DNA of 64,000 nt from Hygrophila difformis (GCA_030278955.1 JAOANR010000011.1:33360403-33424402); one strand, 5' to 3'; positions 1-12,679 are shown, counted from the stretch's first letter. Numbers and translations: made by a program. The notes: a model not told the origin generated them from the sequence alone.

Positions 1-634
1 TAAAGGATACATTTTTTTTGCTCCGCTATAAAATATTTTTTTTAAATTTTATTTTTAATACAATGTATGTAAGTGAAGGGATGATGGGCACCCATGGGGG
101 CGCCGGTGTTTGAATATGCTACAACAAAGTTAGCAAAAGGGTAATGTGAGCTCATGCTACAAAATTTATAAAGAGATAAAAGAGAGGGTTATAAATTTAC
201 AAAATTTATAAAGAAATTTGAATCCTCAACCAAAAATTAAAAGTTCAGGGACTTGCTTTCAAAATAATGCATATGTGCTTTCCATATTTTTATTACTATG
301 CTGATATTCAATTTTATTAATATACTTACCCATTTGTAACAAAAAAATATATATACTTACTCTTTTAATATAAATAATTAATATGTATACTAAAAAATTA
401 TCGATCAATTTTGCAGAATGACTTTTTTCCTCTTATTGGTAATTTCAAATTATCCCAGGCTTTATTTGGCCAAAAACTATTTCATCGAGGATCGGGTAGG
501 CATTGCAGGGTTGCCTATCCTAAAACATGATTTTGAATAAATAAAAGTTCGAACTCGAGACATTATTTAAATTGTTAAAGTTTCACAACACTCAGACCAA
601 TTGTATTTGGTATGACTTGTTTTGGTATGTAGTA
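1..634. other. AT-rich sequence left of the MULE
   Basis: No coding region, RNA gene or recognisable repeat is supported here. The last bases form the insertion site of the MULE that starts at 645. The only open frame crossing this area (572-778) runs through the element end and has no protein features. Confidence 0.5.
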
Positions 635-945
635 TATACAAAATGGGAGCAGTTAAGGTGCGATTGCACCATCTCACAGCACATCAAGGCAAAGATCTTG
701 AGCGTCCAATTAAAATTCAAGGGTTGTAAATGCAAAAGGGTAAAGTTGTCCAATAAAAATATGGAACGGTTTTATTAATTACCAAATTAACAGATTATTA
801 CATATCTTTAACGGATTTACTGGATATCTTAAACGGATTTGTATCCTAAAATATGTTATAACAGAAAAATTAACTAAAATTAAAACATATTATCGACACA
901 AATTATATTAAAAATTTATGTGCCAAAAATAGCATTAATTCTTTT

Positions 946-1620
946 CAGCAAATGAACGGTATTATGTTCAGCGACAAGACACACTAGTTTCCAACGAGAG
1001 ATATATATGTTTTTCATCGATATTTATGTTCTTTTAAGCTACAAATATTGTGACAAAAATAGCATTAATTCTTTAATGCTATTTTCAGCGATGATATTGA
1101 ATTCCTTTCAGCGAGATGTCCAACTCTTTTCAGCGAGATACTAATACACTTTGCAACGATGTTATATCTTGTCAGTGATACTAAAACATTCTTTTCAGCG
1201 ATATATCTTTATTCCTTTCAGCGATTTTCCTTCATTCTTTTCAGAGAAATGTCATATGTTTTTATTTTTAACGAAATGATTACTTCCTAATTCTTTCAAC
1301 GATAAACGTTGTTCTTTTCAGCGATGAAAAAAATTCTATTCAGCGATTCCTATAACTTGTTTTCAGAGACATCGTACACTGTACACTTTGCAACAAAAAT
1401 TCTTACAGCGATGCCGTGATAATTTTTCAGCGATGGCATGATAATTTTTCAGCGATAACTTTTTATTCTTTTCAGCGATTACCACAAAATCAAAAGCAAA
1501 AATAAAACTCCTAAAAATGATGTTTATTGTTCTTTTAAGCAATGTTATTGTTCTTTTAAGCGACGGTACCACATTCTTTAAGCGATACAATTGTAATTTT
1601 TCAGTGATTACTTGCTATTC
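946..1620. repeat. Phased 22-23 bp array of TTTTCAGCGA, left subterminal region of MULE
   Basis: The core CAGCGA or a one-base variant starts at 1086, 1109, 1131, 1154, 1173, 1196, 1219, 1242, 1269, 1297, 1319, 1341, 1364, 1391, 1406, 1428, 1450, 1473, 1536, 1557, 1579 and 1602. Most steps are 22 or 23 bp, or a multiple of that. Only the core and the T-rich bases before it are conserved; the rest of each unit is free to vary. This looks like a row of protein binding sites on one face of the helix rather than an ordinary tandem duplication. Confidence 0.85.
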
Positions 1621-1855
1621 TGTTAAGAGAGTATGCGTATTCAACAAGAAACATAATAAAACTTATAAAACATAATAAAATCAATCAAAATCACAAAAAA
1701 ACAATTGATAGGACTAAAACAACCAAAAGTCAAAACATCACCATTGAAAACATCGCATAATCAGTTCTAAAACATTTTAAAACATTCTAAACAAACCATT
1801 CAAACTAAAAACATCCAAACCACAATTCCAAAATATTTTAGCAGAAAACCTAAAA

Positions 1856-2340
1856 TTAAACACCAGGGGAAGAATCCTGAGGGTCAAAGATGGCTTGATA
1901 CATCGCCATAAGCCTTGGAAGCAGATCTTCCCATATATTTTTAAAAAGCAGTTTACGTTGAGCCAACTCCCACGGAGTATTTCCGAAGGAGACTCGAACG
2001 TTGCGATAGTGGTTCCACATTTCCTGTAGACTTGTGGGGTCAAATGAACGCCTCTCTACATCATCGCCACTAGATCTGCCTTCTTCTCGAAGGACACAAA
2101 GATGAATATCCAGAGCTTGGAAGTGCGGATCCATGATTCGATAAGATTGTTCAGCAGACTCAATATCAGGATACCCAGTTATAATTTTCAGAAGAAATAC
2201 ATGTGTTTCAACAAGCAGATCGTTATACTTCTTCGGCGTGATCCCACGATCTAACATTTTTTCGATTAAATCGTTGAGGGCACGTGCTTGATCACAAGTC
2301 GGATGTGTACCTTGCAGAAACCTCCCAAAAATCTCTCAAC
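1856..2340 (-). pseudogene. Small unknown MULE-carried ORF
   Basis: A 133-codon open frame starts at 2257 and stops at 1856. The same frame is open further upstream to about 2330 and carries protein-like sequence (THPTCDQARALNDLIEK) before meeting a stop. A second ATG near 2390 in another frame may be the true start, with a frameshift between. The product is soluble, charged and mostly helical, with no domain I recognise. It lies between two TTCAGCGA arrays, like the other genes of this element. Whether it is a MULE accessory protein or a captured host fragment cannot be told. Confidence 0.4.
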
Positions 2341-2579
2341 ATTACGTCAACAAACTAGAACTCTCTCCGGTACATCTTCTTTTGGCGACATATTTTTGAA
2401 GAGAAATGCACAACTTGGGGATACCAATTAGGGTTTACAAATGAAGTTTTGAGGAATGAAGGCGATTCCATTTATAAGGGTCACAGTTAATAATTTTTTA
2501 ATTGGATAAGAATTAACTAAAATAAAAAAAACTACCTAAATCGAGAAAAATAATTTTTCGGAGTCCCATTTCATTTAGG

Positions 2580-2790
2580 CCCTTTTATAAACTGAAATGT
2601 AGTTCTTTTCAGCAACATTATCTATGTTTTTCAGTGATGAAAAAATGCATATATCAGTGAAAACGTCAAGCACATTTATATATATCAGCGATGACAAAGT
2701 GATATATCAACGATAAAAGTTTACATTTCAGCGATGGCAATAATATTTTTCAGCGAGACTAGTATTTCAGTTACAATAATTTGTTTTTCC
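2580..2790. repeat. TTCAGCGA array between MULE genes
   Basis: Several TTCAGCAA, TCAGTGA, TCAGCGA and TTCAGCGAT motifs occur about 20-25 bp apart. The stretch separates the small ORF to the left from the Ulp1-like gene to the right. Confidence 0.65.
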
Positions 2791-5021
2791 TCACCTCAAA
2801 TCAGTTCATTCATCATGATTTCTTTTTCCGACCCTTTTTTGGCTTAGGTTCTGAATTCTTTACCTCAAATGACTGACTCAGCTGGGCTACCAAGCACAAA
2901 ATCTTTAAGTTGATTAACATCTGACAGCAATAGTTGAGCACAGACCTTGGCTCTTTTCGCCAGATTGTACCGTTTGTTCTTCATTTCTGCCAACATCTCA
3001 TCCATCATCATTCTTTCCCAATAATCCATATAAGACAAGAGAAAAACACCACAACTGTGCTCATCTTTCTGCTCTGCTAATGGGGGAAAAGCATTCGATA
3101 TGATGCAAACCATTTTTTAGATTTCATCATTGTATTTCCCAGCATCCTGAAGTTATACCATATCCTATTTAAAACTATATAATCAGCTGTCCACCCGATT
3201 TCAGCATTCTTGCTGTTGAAGTAAAAAATTCTTTTTTCTCATATCAACAGAAAAACCAACCAATGGTTTTGTCGACAATATGGGAAGAAGAACTGGGACA
3301 TTGAGTGCACATATAATTAGAATTTGATAATTATCAACTATGTAAACAAAATTATCAAAAGAAAAATATATCTTACATTCTCTGCATTCAACACCACATC
3401 AATCATTTCTTCAGAAAACAGCATGAAATCTTTAATGAATGTCTCAACAAGTTCTGCACCATCTTTTAATGGTAATTTTGAATCCACCTCTGCCTCTGCA
3501 AATGTCTGTTTCACAAGATACAGTATATGCCTTCACATGACATTTCATGCGTCAAAAAGAAGTTATATATATATATATATATATATCAGACTCACAGCAA
3601 ATAATGATGAAAAACAATATCTCAGAATTGGTTTCCCGTTGGCTCTTTCCAATTCACGAAGGTTGATAACTTTTGCATAACAGTTTATAACACTATCCCC
3701 AATATTACTATCAACCTCAGCGTTTCAATGTCAGGCTTGGACAAGGTCATTTCATTATCATCATAAACCATCATGTTTTTAGCTTCAACTTTTCCTAGAA
3801 GATTTGTAAAATAGCCCAAACAATCACATTCAACTCTTCTTGATTACAAGTATATGACACCTGAAATTCTGGAAAGTCTTTGAATTGTGTATAAGTCATG
3901 TCCATGAATGTATACTTAGTGCATTTATCTATAGGCTGGAGATCCATCATCGTCACTCTATGAGGCATATACTTCTCCTTCAATTTCTCAACTGTCTTAG
4001 CTCTATCAAATACAAATTGTTCCTGAAAATTACAGGTGATATAGCTGAAAACTATTAATATTTCTCACTGACAAATATTATTTTTATCGCCTCGAAATTA
4101 AAATACCTCCGGATTCTCAAATGCATCCGATACACCTTTCCCTTTCTCAGGACCATCATGTTCTAACTAAAACACACAAGAAAAACATCACTATAATCAT
4201 CGCTAAAAACTGCTAAGAAAGTCACTGAAATGCAAAAAAAATACATTTGCATTGTCCAATTCATCTGATACAACTTTCTTATTCTCAGATATGCCCAACG
4301 AAAAGGTTGGCACATCTTTTGGCATGCATTTATACACATACTAGAGTGAGTTAGAAAAAATACATGCATATACATTACAAGTGATATAGCTGAAAACTAT
4401 CAAAATACCTATGGATTCTCCAATACATGCGATACACCTTTCTCAGCGCCATCATGTGCTAACTAAATCACACAAGAAAATACATCACTGAAATCTACTA
4501 TAATCATTGCTAAAATCTATTACTATATAACCCATATTGCAAACATTTTGTTACTGTACATACATTCAAATAATCGAAATTGAAAGGGATTCCGAATCGA
4601 ATTAAAGATCTCTGCAATGAATATAAACAACAAAGAAAAAGCAAAAGGAAAAAAGAATGTCAGAAACTACCTTTTTAAAATAGTATGAAGTACAATATTT
4701 ATAAAACTACATTCGGTATATTTTCCAAAAAATTTTCAGTGTCGGGGGCAATTCTCTCTTCAGTTCTGTCTTGTACATTCCCAGCATCTACAGCACCTCC
4801 TTCCCCCAAACTTGTCACCTCCTGACCCCTTGACTCATCACAACATTCCCACCTCCTGCTAATACACCCAGCAAGAATTCTCCTTCACTTACAGTTATAT
4901 CAAGATTAGAAATTCCTTAACCAGTACCATCAACAGGTAAACAATGTCGATCCACATTAATTGACTGTTCATCAGGAGTAGTGACAGGAGCTAAATCATC
5001 TTGACCTGCATCATGATTACC

Positions 5022-5033
5022 GGGGGGGGGGGG
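5022..5033. repeat. Run of 12 G inside the Ulp1-like gene
   Basis: Twelve consecutive G on the plus strand lie inside the former coding region, next to the 102-bp repeat. Such runs slip easily and could themselves cause a frameshift. Confidence 0.9.
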
Positions 5034-5048
5034 TGCGGGGTTGAACAC

Positions 5049-5310
5049 GATCACCTAAAGCATCAACATCATTTGGGGGTGCTTCATGGCGATCCACATA
5101 ATTGTTGGAAGATCCAATGAGTGGATCAACACGAGCAGGGGATTGAACAGGATCGCCTAAACCATCAACATCTTTTGGGGGTGCTTCATGGCGATCCACA
5201 GAATTGTTGGAAGATCAAATGAGTGGATCAACACAAGCAAGGGGTTGAACAGGATCAACATCATTTGGGGATGCTTCAATGAGAGGATCAACATTGTCTG
5301 AAGCATCAAC
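5049..5310 (-). repeat. 102-bp coding tandem repeat (34 residues)
   Basis: Units start at 5049, 5151 and 5253, exactly 102 bp apart; the third is partial. Translated leftward the unit reads around VDRHEAPP-DVDALGD and ends VDPLIGSSNN. A period divisible by three preserves the frame, which suggests expansion while the gene was still coding. Confidence 0.8.
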
Positions 5311-6839
5311 ATCCCTATATTGGCAAGCAATGTTCACAATAGAGTCCATTGTGTGAGCAGAAAGATGGGCAACTGATTCAGAATCAGTTGTCTCATTTGC
5401 ATTAGCTTCATGCACGGTGAATACATAGAGTGCAAGCTAGAAAGATTGACAGCTTGTTCATTTCCACTAGCATTCAAATCCTCATTTTCACCTAACTGCT
5501 CATCTCCTCTGCATCCACACTCCTAGAAAGATTGACAGTTGGTTCATTTGCACTAGCATTCACACACTCATTTTCACTTCTTTTCCACCTCTTAATCTCC
5601 TTTTCTTATTTAGATCAGAAACAAAAGTATTAATTAGGGGATCGTCATCTGAAGTTACCCTTTTCACAGCCCTCGATTTCTTCTTAAAGTCAATATCTGG
5701 ATACTTTGCATTAGGGAAAACCTTCCAAATATCAATCATCTCCAAGTATCGATCCCTTTTGCATGTAAATCCAACCAAATAAATCTCTTCACGCTCATAG
5801 TAATCAAAAAACATGTGCTGAAAAAACAGAAACAAACAAGATACATAATCAACAAACAATGACCATATTAAAAAAAAAAACAACAATATAAATCACATAA
5901 CAATATAAATCACATAACAAACACAATTATAAAATTACCATTAAGCAAAACAGGTCTCCACAGGGGCATGCATGAGCACTGGTTCCCTTATCCAATTTTG
6001 CCTTATAGTCATTCAGAGATTTGACCAGAAATTATCTAATATGAAGACACCAATTGTACCTTAAAGCTTCATCCGGAGATCTAAGAAACTGAAGATACCT
6101 TTTGTTTACAACTCTCCCTAAGTTAGGAGTAAAGACTTTCTGCATAGCAAACAAGACATACATCCTCCAGTAGTCGTCCAATGGAATTTCAATATTCTTC
6201 TTATTCTCTAGAATAGTTCTAAGATCCTTAACAGGTATTCGATTAGGATCCTTCTTAATAAGAGAATACTTCTCACAAAATTTATCAGCAAAATCATAAC
6301 CAATCTCATTATTCTTCAAATCTATTATAAGTTTATCGACTCCCCATGGCAATCCATACACTTTATGAATATCTTCATCTGAAAACCTCCATCGACGGTT
6401 TTTATCAATAATAAAACATTCTTCCTGAATGCTCCACTGATTAATGAGAGTATCACAGGGTCAAGCTTAAGCATACACATATTGAACATAAGAAGAAAAC
6501 TAAAGCAAGTTTCATGAATAAACTCTTTCCTCCCATCTCCGTCAATCTCGTTCAGGATTTTATTTAACAGACAAACGCTAGAGGGAACGCAACACACTTG
6601 AGTATGAACATTTTCAGCCATTCTTCAGAAAAAACAAAGAATCACCGTTCACCATTCACCGTTCACTGATCAGAGCCGCCGTAGACGCTCGAAAAATCGC
6701 AAAATCGCTGAAAAAGCCCTAAAGACAATAACGACTGTGATAAACTAAAATAAAAAATGGCAATTATTTTCTATTAAATACTATATGATGAATACTACAC
6801 TGTTATTTGTTATTAAATACTACACGATTATTTTTTATT

Positions 6840-7050
6840 AAATATTTTTTATCTCTGAATTATAAAGTCATAGTCATCGCTGAATTAAGTCATCGCTGAC
6901 ATAAATTATGGTCATTTCTGAATTGCATAATGGGTATCGCTGAATTCTAAAACAAACCTAAAAAACTTACATGCAAGAGATTCAATAGAATCAAGTTCCG
7001 TCACTGACATAAATATACAGTCATCGCTGAATTGCATCAATTACATCTCT
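6840..7050. repeat. TTCAGCGA-family motifs, reverse orientation
   Basis: TCGCTGAATT and variants recur in the interval between the Ulp1-like gene and the F-box gene. Spacing is looser than in the left array. Confidence 0.55.
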
Positions 7051-7210
7051 GAATTCTAAAACAAACTTAAAACAATTACTTGATTCAATAGAATCAAGTT
7101 TCGGAAATAATTGTAACCGAAAAAAAGTTTCGGAAATAACTAAAAACTTAAAACATTAGAAACCCTGGTGCTTGTAAATATACAACACGAGATTCAATAG
7201 AAGCTATGCA

Positions 7211-8125
7211 TCAAATACAAGTTATATCACGCTGAGAATAGTCCTCCAGCGGCCAACTATCCAATAAATCCTCTTCGTGCTCCTCCTTTGAACAGAAATA
7301 TGTCTCATCCATAGTTCTGAAAGGATGATGGAAGAGCCGTCTGAAAGAGTAACATGGAATAACTTTGTACCGAGTTGATAGAAAAATTGATTTATTGGAG
7401 CTCAACTTGCAAAGTAATCCAAGACCTTCATTTATTAGAGGCATCTCTTTGGAGCTCAATAGGAACATGGATTTCAGATATATGGCAGGCCTATGTCCAT
7501 CTTTTGTTAATTCATCAAGTAACGCAAATGCTTGACCAGGATTTTCTTCATAGTAGAAAGTCTCCTGTTATGATGACAAAAGAATCATAACTTTTAAAAA
7601 ATGATATATAAACTGCAAACAATTCATGTAACATGAAAAAACTAAAACTTACCAAAACTGTCTCGAGTTGAAGTGTTTGGTTCTTATGTTCAATACACAT
7701 ATTCAGAACAACCTGTTGTTTCCTTGGAAACCAATGAAATTGATGGCGAACAAATTTTTCCATGCAACATCTCTTATAAATTAACGGATGCTTGCTTGAT
7801 TCGTAAATTTCTTTACAACTGTTTAACAAAATAGTATAAAAATCTTCTAGAAGAAAATACATAAACAGAAAACAATGAAAAGGTGTAAAGCTCACCTATA
7901 AGAAGCATGAAACAAATCTTCTAATGAATTTCCCACCACCCTTGATAATATCTCACTCAACAAACCTATTGGCAAATCAGTGAGCTTCTTTTCCGATTCT
8001 CTAACATTCACGACGGGACACTCATCAGATAAACGCTGGCGCTTGGAACTCTCCATCAGATCAATGAATTTGCCCTCGTCTACCCAACGTTGTCCCCTGA
8101 ATAGTTGAATACGAACAAAATCCAA
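7211..8125 (-). CDS. F-box protein gene carried by the MULE (copy B)
   Basis: Three exons join with correct phase: 8125-7896, 7818-7653 and 7564-7211, with GT donors and AG acceptors, giving about 249 residues. Exon 1 ends with an F-box-like segment (LTDLPIGLLSEILSRVV..., residues ~48-75). Exon 2 holds YKRCCMEKF and a region typical of plant F-box proteins of the At2g35280 type. Exon 3 has a SEL1-like helical repeat (FYYEENPGQAFALLDELTKDG). An F-box protein would act as substrate receptor of an SCF ubiquitin ligase. No frame break is visible. The gene lies between two TTCAGCGA arrays inside the element. It may be a captured host gene or a resident accessory gene; the sequence alone does not decide. 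Confidence 0.7.
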
Positions 8126-8249
8126 CTATTCATATATTACAACAGAACAATACTCAAGCATCATTTCAACTTCCAATTATTACTCAACCATTGTAACGTT
8201 TCAACTTCACGGAGCAGTTAAAGTCGTTGTGGTTAGTTTTTCTTAAATA

Positions 8250-8450
8250 TTACAATATGTCGCTGAAACTGCAGCAGTTAAAGTCGCTAAAATACCACTG
8301 TAAGGGTATGGAAAACGCGATTTCTATAATGTTGTATAGCACTGTAATAAGTCGCTAAATAAAATAGTATTGCTGAATTTATATAACCAAGTTGCTGATT
8401 TAAGAGCAAGCATCGCTGAAATAACTATTAAATAATCGCTGAACGATCAA
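8250..8450. repeat. CGCTGAA array between the two F-box copies
   Basis: Motifs TCGCTGAAA, TCGCTAAA, TTGCTGAT and TCGCTGAA are spread through the interval separating copy B from copy A. Confidence 0.6.
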
Positions 8451-8642
8451 TACAACCGGCTTACAAAAAATGATGAATTCAAAACAATTCTCACGAATCC
8501 TTTCACGAATTCAAAAGTCAATAACAATATCGTAAATCCTTTCACGAATCCTTTGAAGAAAGAAACTATGCTCACGAGTTACAATGCAATGTATACACAC
8601 TTCATGTCATTTCTCCGGTAGTCTCTATCCTGACCCCCAACA

Positions 8643-9410
8643 TCACCAGACCATAAGCGCGATGAAGACATTCTCGGCAGAATATATCTCATTTTGAGAA
8701 AGCTGATATGGAATTCTCGATCTTTTACTAGCGAACCAACTAACAACCTTTTTTCTACATGACAACAAAACCTGTTTGTCATAACTTATGCCAGACAACA
8801 GTGTCAATGCTTCTTAAAATATTTTTCTTCATCCTTGCTCAACAACATCATACACTTTAGGAACACGGATGGCAGGTGTCCGACCTTGATAGAATCATCC
8901 AGAATTGCCAGGGCACCATCAAGATCTTCATTGAACTCATAAATATCCTAAATCAGTCAAAAAACATTTTTACTATATTGTAGTAAAGTTCAACATCACA
9001 TATACAAATACTGCCAAAAAATGTCCAGTTCAAATGTATTAGAATTTAGTAACAACTAAACATTGTAATGTCCAGTTCAAATATTCTGTTGCCATTCAAA
9101 CGACAATTTTCAAAGAAATCATTCTTGGAAGGCGAACCAAATGGAAATGTACCAGATAGAAACTTATCCATACAGCACCGTGAATATACCAATGGATTTT
9201 TCGTTGCATCATACAATACTTTGCAACTAAAAATGTATCAGCAAAACAACTATTACGATCTATTCAAAAGATATACCAAATCCAGCGTGAACTAAATAAC
9301 AATATAAATAAAAAAAACCTGAAGCCCGCATTAAACAGATCCTGCAAGGACCAAGCAGACACACGAGACATAATGTCCACAATTAAGGGATGTGGCATAT
9401 CAAGATCCAT
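8643..9410 (-). pseudogene. Second F-box gene (copy A), frameshifted
   Basis: Exon 1 (9410-9319) starts at ATG and encodes the F-box MPHPLIVDIMSRVSAWSLQD; its donor follows the same AG codon position as in copy B. Exon 2 starts at 9226 and encodes CKVLYDATKNPLVYSRCCMD, matching copy B residue for residue in spacing. The last exon begins near 8952 with FNEDLDGALAILDD. It then hits TGA at 8806-8804, but the homology continues in another frame (ALTLLSGISYDKQVLLS) to about 8643. So copy A is a tandem paralogue of copy B broken by a one-base shift. The end of exon 2 was not resolved. Confidence 0.65.
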
Positions 9411-9589
9411 TTATCAGGTCCCACCAACCTCTGATGAACGGTTGTCCTTTCCATTTTCAATCTAATGAAAGGAAGTCGAATTACGGGTTCAATAAAATAA
9501 GAGGAACTTGCACGAATTCGAAACAGTTCAATAAGAAACTGAAAAGTCACATAAATGATACAAATAACTGAATAATCAAGTAAATATGA

Positions 9590-10110
9590 AAATCAGCGTT
9601 CAGCAGATCATAAATCAGCGATCACAAGAATATTATTCAGCGGGCGTTAGTTAAAAGTTCATTTTCAGAATCCTAAATCCTAAACCCAATAACCCTAAAT
9701 CGCTGGATCACACATAGTGCATCGCTGATATGTAATAAAAAATACTAGAGGGAAAAGAACAGATCTATATGAATATAAACTTTTTCAGCTATTCTGGAGC
9801 GAAGAACCACCGTTAACAGTTGATTATCGTCGGAGAATATCCCAAAAGTTGGGAATCGCTGAAAAGCCCTAGACACGATAACGAATACTATGTGATAAAA
9901 TAAAATAAAATATGGTGGTTAAATATTATAATATATCGCTGAAATCGCATTACTGTTGTCGCTGAAAAAGAAATTTTATATTTTAAATCGCATAATTAAA
10001 TCGCTGAAATAAAATAAAAATTTCCCTACAAATCACTATTGTCGCTGAATAGTATAACCGATCTCGCTGAATATTAAAAAAGTGATCGCTGATTTCAGAA
10101 GTGAACGTCG
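9590..10110. repeat. TCAGCGA / TCGCTGA array between F-box and transposase genes
   Basis: Copies near 9590-9650 read forward (TCAGCG). From 9700 onward they read reverse (TCGCTGAAA). The orientation change inside one interval suggests that two array blocks were joined here. Confidence 0.65.
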
Positions 10111-10225
10111 CTGAGTTTATTGAACAATTTACTCAGGAAAACACACAATCAATTACTTGAAATTACATTTCATATATGAAAAAATAAAACAACTTCAAAC
10201 ATTCTGAGCATTTGATAACAAATCT

Positions 10226-12649
10226 TTATTTCTGTATCCGTTGACGATGTTCTAACTCTTTCTTTTTCCGAACAGCTTTAGAAATAGAGACCATTCTCTT
10301 GTTGGATTTCTTCCGCCCTTTACTCGTTTCTCTTTCCCTTAAATGCAAATTTGAGTAATCTGATGTATTTCCAATCTCTGCAAAAAATAAAAACATTGAG
10401 AAACACTATTTTCAAAAAGCAAAAGCATAAACATGTCTTTGGTTAAAAATTACCCGACTCTTTGTTAATATCAATATTGTCATACTTTGTTTTCAGCAAT
10501 TTCTCAAAATCATTTATAAACGATTCACAAGCATCCACATTTTGTGACAACACAATTGCTGACTTAAAAAACAAGCCACAAAATTTCTGGTATCTAGATG
10601 TTGCATTGACCACATTTGTTTCTTTTCCAACACCAACATCAACATAACTTAGATCAGATTTTGCATTCCTTGACCACCACCCCAAAATATATTTATCTGG
10701 AATAGTATGAAACACTTTTGCTCCACTTCCTGACAGAAAATCCCCATATCACCCTCAAAGCATGACAACATAAAATCCCCATATTCTCAAACATAATGCA
10801 AGTGTATCCAATTGTACCATCATCCATGTTAACATTGACATGATCACCAATCAACTTTGAATCTGCATCTTCTATCTTGCAAACACGATAAATTAATGCA
10901 TCTGGTTGAAGCTCAACCATATACCCAAATGACAAATCATACTCATTGTTGAAAATATTGAACACATTTGGTGTATACTTTTCAGCTATATACTTCAAGA
11001 GTGGATTCATAATAAACCTGGCAGAAACTTGTCTATCATCTACCTTAAAATCTTCCATCCATTCATTATCCCTCCTTGACTTCACAACCCTCTCAAAATG
11101 TGCAAAGAACTCAACATAGTTATCAACTGGCCTTAAGAACCTGTGAAATGTCAACACAATATGGGAATGTGAAAATCAAATTATCAACTAAAGAAAGAAA
11201 ACACACATTGTTGAAAATATGATATGTTGTCGCTGTCAAATACACATGAAAGTCGCTGAAAATAACTAAACAAATATCACTAAAAATGAATTTTCTTCAC
11301 ACCGTTTCACAACTGAGTTAAAAGATTCACTTAGCTGAGTAGTCCTCATTCCTGCAGTAAAATGATTTTTAGCCCAAGCAGCGGACCATTGCCTTCTCAA
11401 ACTATAAGTAGTCGACAACCACCTATGTTCAGAATGTGAGAAACAAGTTGATAGCATGTATTCCCATTCAACCTCAAATTCCATCTCTGTCCTCACATCA
11501 TATACCAAATGATGGAATAGCTTAATAAACCTAAAAAACAATAAAAATGAGTTCAACATGTACATATCAATATCCAATCGAAAAAACAATTGAAAGTAAA
11601 AATAACTAAATATTTACCTTGGTGCGTACAGTTGACTCCAATTTTTTTTTTTCGCATTTTCTATGATGTGCCAACTACATAATGCATGATAGGTATTAGG
11701 CAAAATTTTCCAAATTGCCGGTGCCATCACACAATCTTGATCTGTGAAAATTGTTTGAGGTGTCTTATCCCCCATACACTTCAAAAATGTTTTAAATAGC
11801 CACTTAAATGATCTTTGAGTTTCATCAAGCATCAATGCAGCTCCAAAAATAGAAGTTTGTCGGTGATGATTGAATCCAACAAAAACAGCTAATGGTCTGT
11901 AATTTTTATTTGTCCGATATGTTGTATCAAATGTCACACTATCACCAAAAGCTTGATAATCCATCATCATTTCAGCATCTGACCAAAAAATATTTGTAAT
12001 TCTCTCATCATCATCCAGGTCATACTCATGGAAGAAAAATGGATTACTGACACATTTCTCAGAGAAATACTTCAATACAACACTAGCATCCCCTACTTTT
12101 AAATTTCTTTGCCGCCTTCTAACAAGTGCATTATTCAAATCATTCTTTAAAAATCCTACAAGTCCACTACCTCTAGCACCCATACTCAACAAGTCATATG
12201 ATGACTTCAATGACAATCCAAGTTCTTCATGTATACCAGCAACAACAGTGTGTAACTCATCAACACTTCTATTCGATTTCAACATGTGCTTCCTTGATGG
12301 TCCATGGAGAGCATGATTATGATCACCACTGAAAAACACAACTCTATAAACTTTTTCATCAGTTTTATAATGTAACCTCACTTTTGCTTAACAACCAGTT
12401 TGGGTTTCATCACTCCTACGAAATTTCAGACTCTTAGAACGACCAGATGAATCACTATCCAACAAACAACCACGACGACATCCTCTCTTATTGCATACAT
12501 ATTGCAAATAGAACAATCTATCAACTTCATGTGGCTTGGGCCTCTCGTACATTTTCCTTATTGAGAAACCTAAATTGTGAGCATAATCACAATAAAAACT
12601 AAAGGCATCATCAGCTGTAACAAAACTTAACTCACTCCAATTTATATTA
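10226..12649 (-). pseudogene. MuDR/FAR1-type MULE transposase gene, broken
   Basis: Exons read leftward: 12649-11618, 11530-11303, 11140-10454 and 10377-10226, all with GT/AG borders and matching phases. An upstream exon beyond 12661 was not resolved. The order is: FAR1-type zinc-binding domain (ADDAFSFYCDYAHNLGFSIR, then paired Cys), MULE DDE domain with Asp in TFDTTYR, Asp in TDQDC and a likely Glu in FEVEW, a SWIM finger (C-x-C...CCHAL) and a basic C-terminal tail. Two lesions are visible: an in-frame TAA at 12390-12388 inside the FAR1 domain, and an extra base near 10728 just after the SWIM motif. The intact protein would bind the ends and cut; this copy cannot make it without readthrough and frame correction. 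Confidence 0.85.
11215..11290. repeat. TCGCTGAA motifs inside a transposase intron
   Basis: Two to three TCGCTG-type motifs lie between exons ending at 11303 and starting at 11140. The motif family is therefore also found within the gene. Confidence 0.5.
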
Positions 12650-12679
12650 CTTGTAAAAAAACAATCACAGAATTCCCAT

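Larger units (their letters stand above)
2865..6621 (-). pseudogene. MULE-borne Ulp1-like (C48) cysteine protease gene, degenerate
   Basis: The gene begins with ATG at 6621. The N-terminal part (6621-6032) resembles the region preceding Ulp1 domains in plant TE proteins: a frame with FSDEDIHKVYGLPWGVDK, then YLQFLRSPDEALRYNWCLHI. A frameshift near 6455 separates the first 55 codons from it. The middle (about 5900-5000) is charged and low-complexity and includes a 102-bp coding repeat. The C-terminal protease part shows HWLV (catalytic His, about 3265), YFNS where Ulp1 has an Asp-Ser, and DEHSCGVFLLSYMDYW (catalytic Cys, about 3050). At least three frame changes fall between 3300 and 3110. Asn in place of the catalytic Asp, plus the frameshifts, argue against an active desumoylase. 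Exon borders were not resolved. Confidence 0.7.

Noticed and set aside
1086..1602. CRISPR-like array (short repeat with variable spacer)
   Set aside because: The core is short and degenerate, the DNA is plant nuclear, no cas genes exist, and the same arrays lie inside MULE copies with target duplications.
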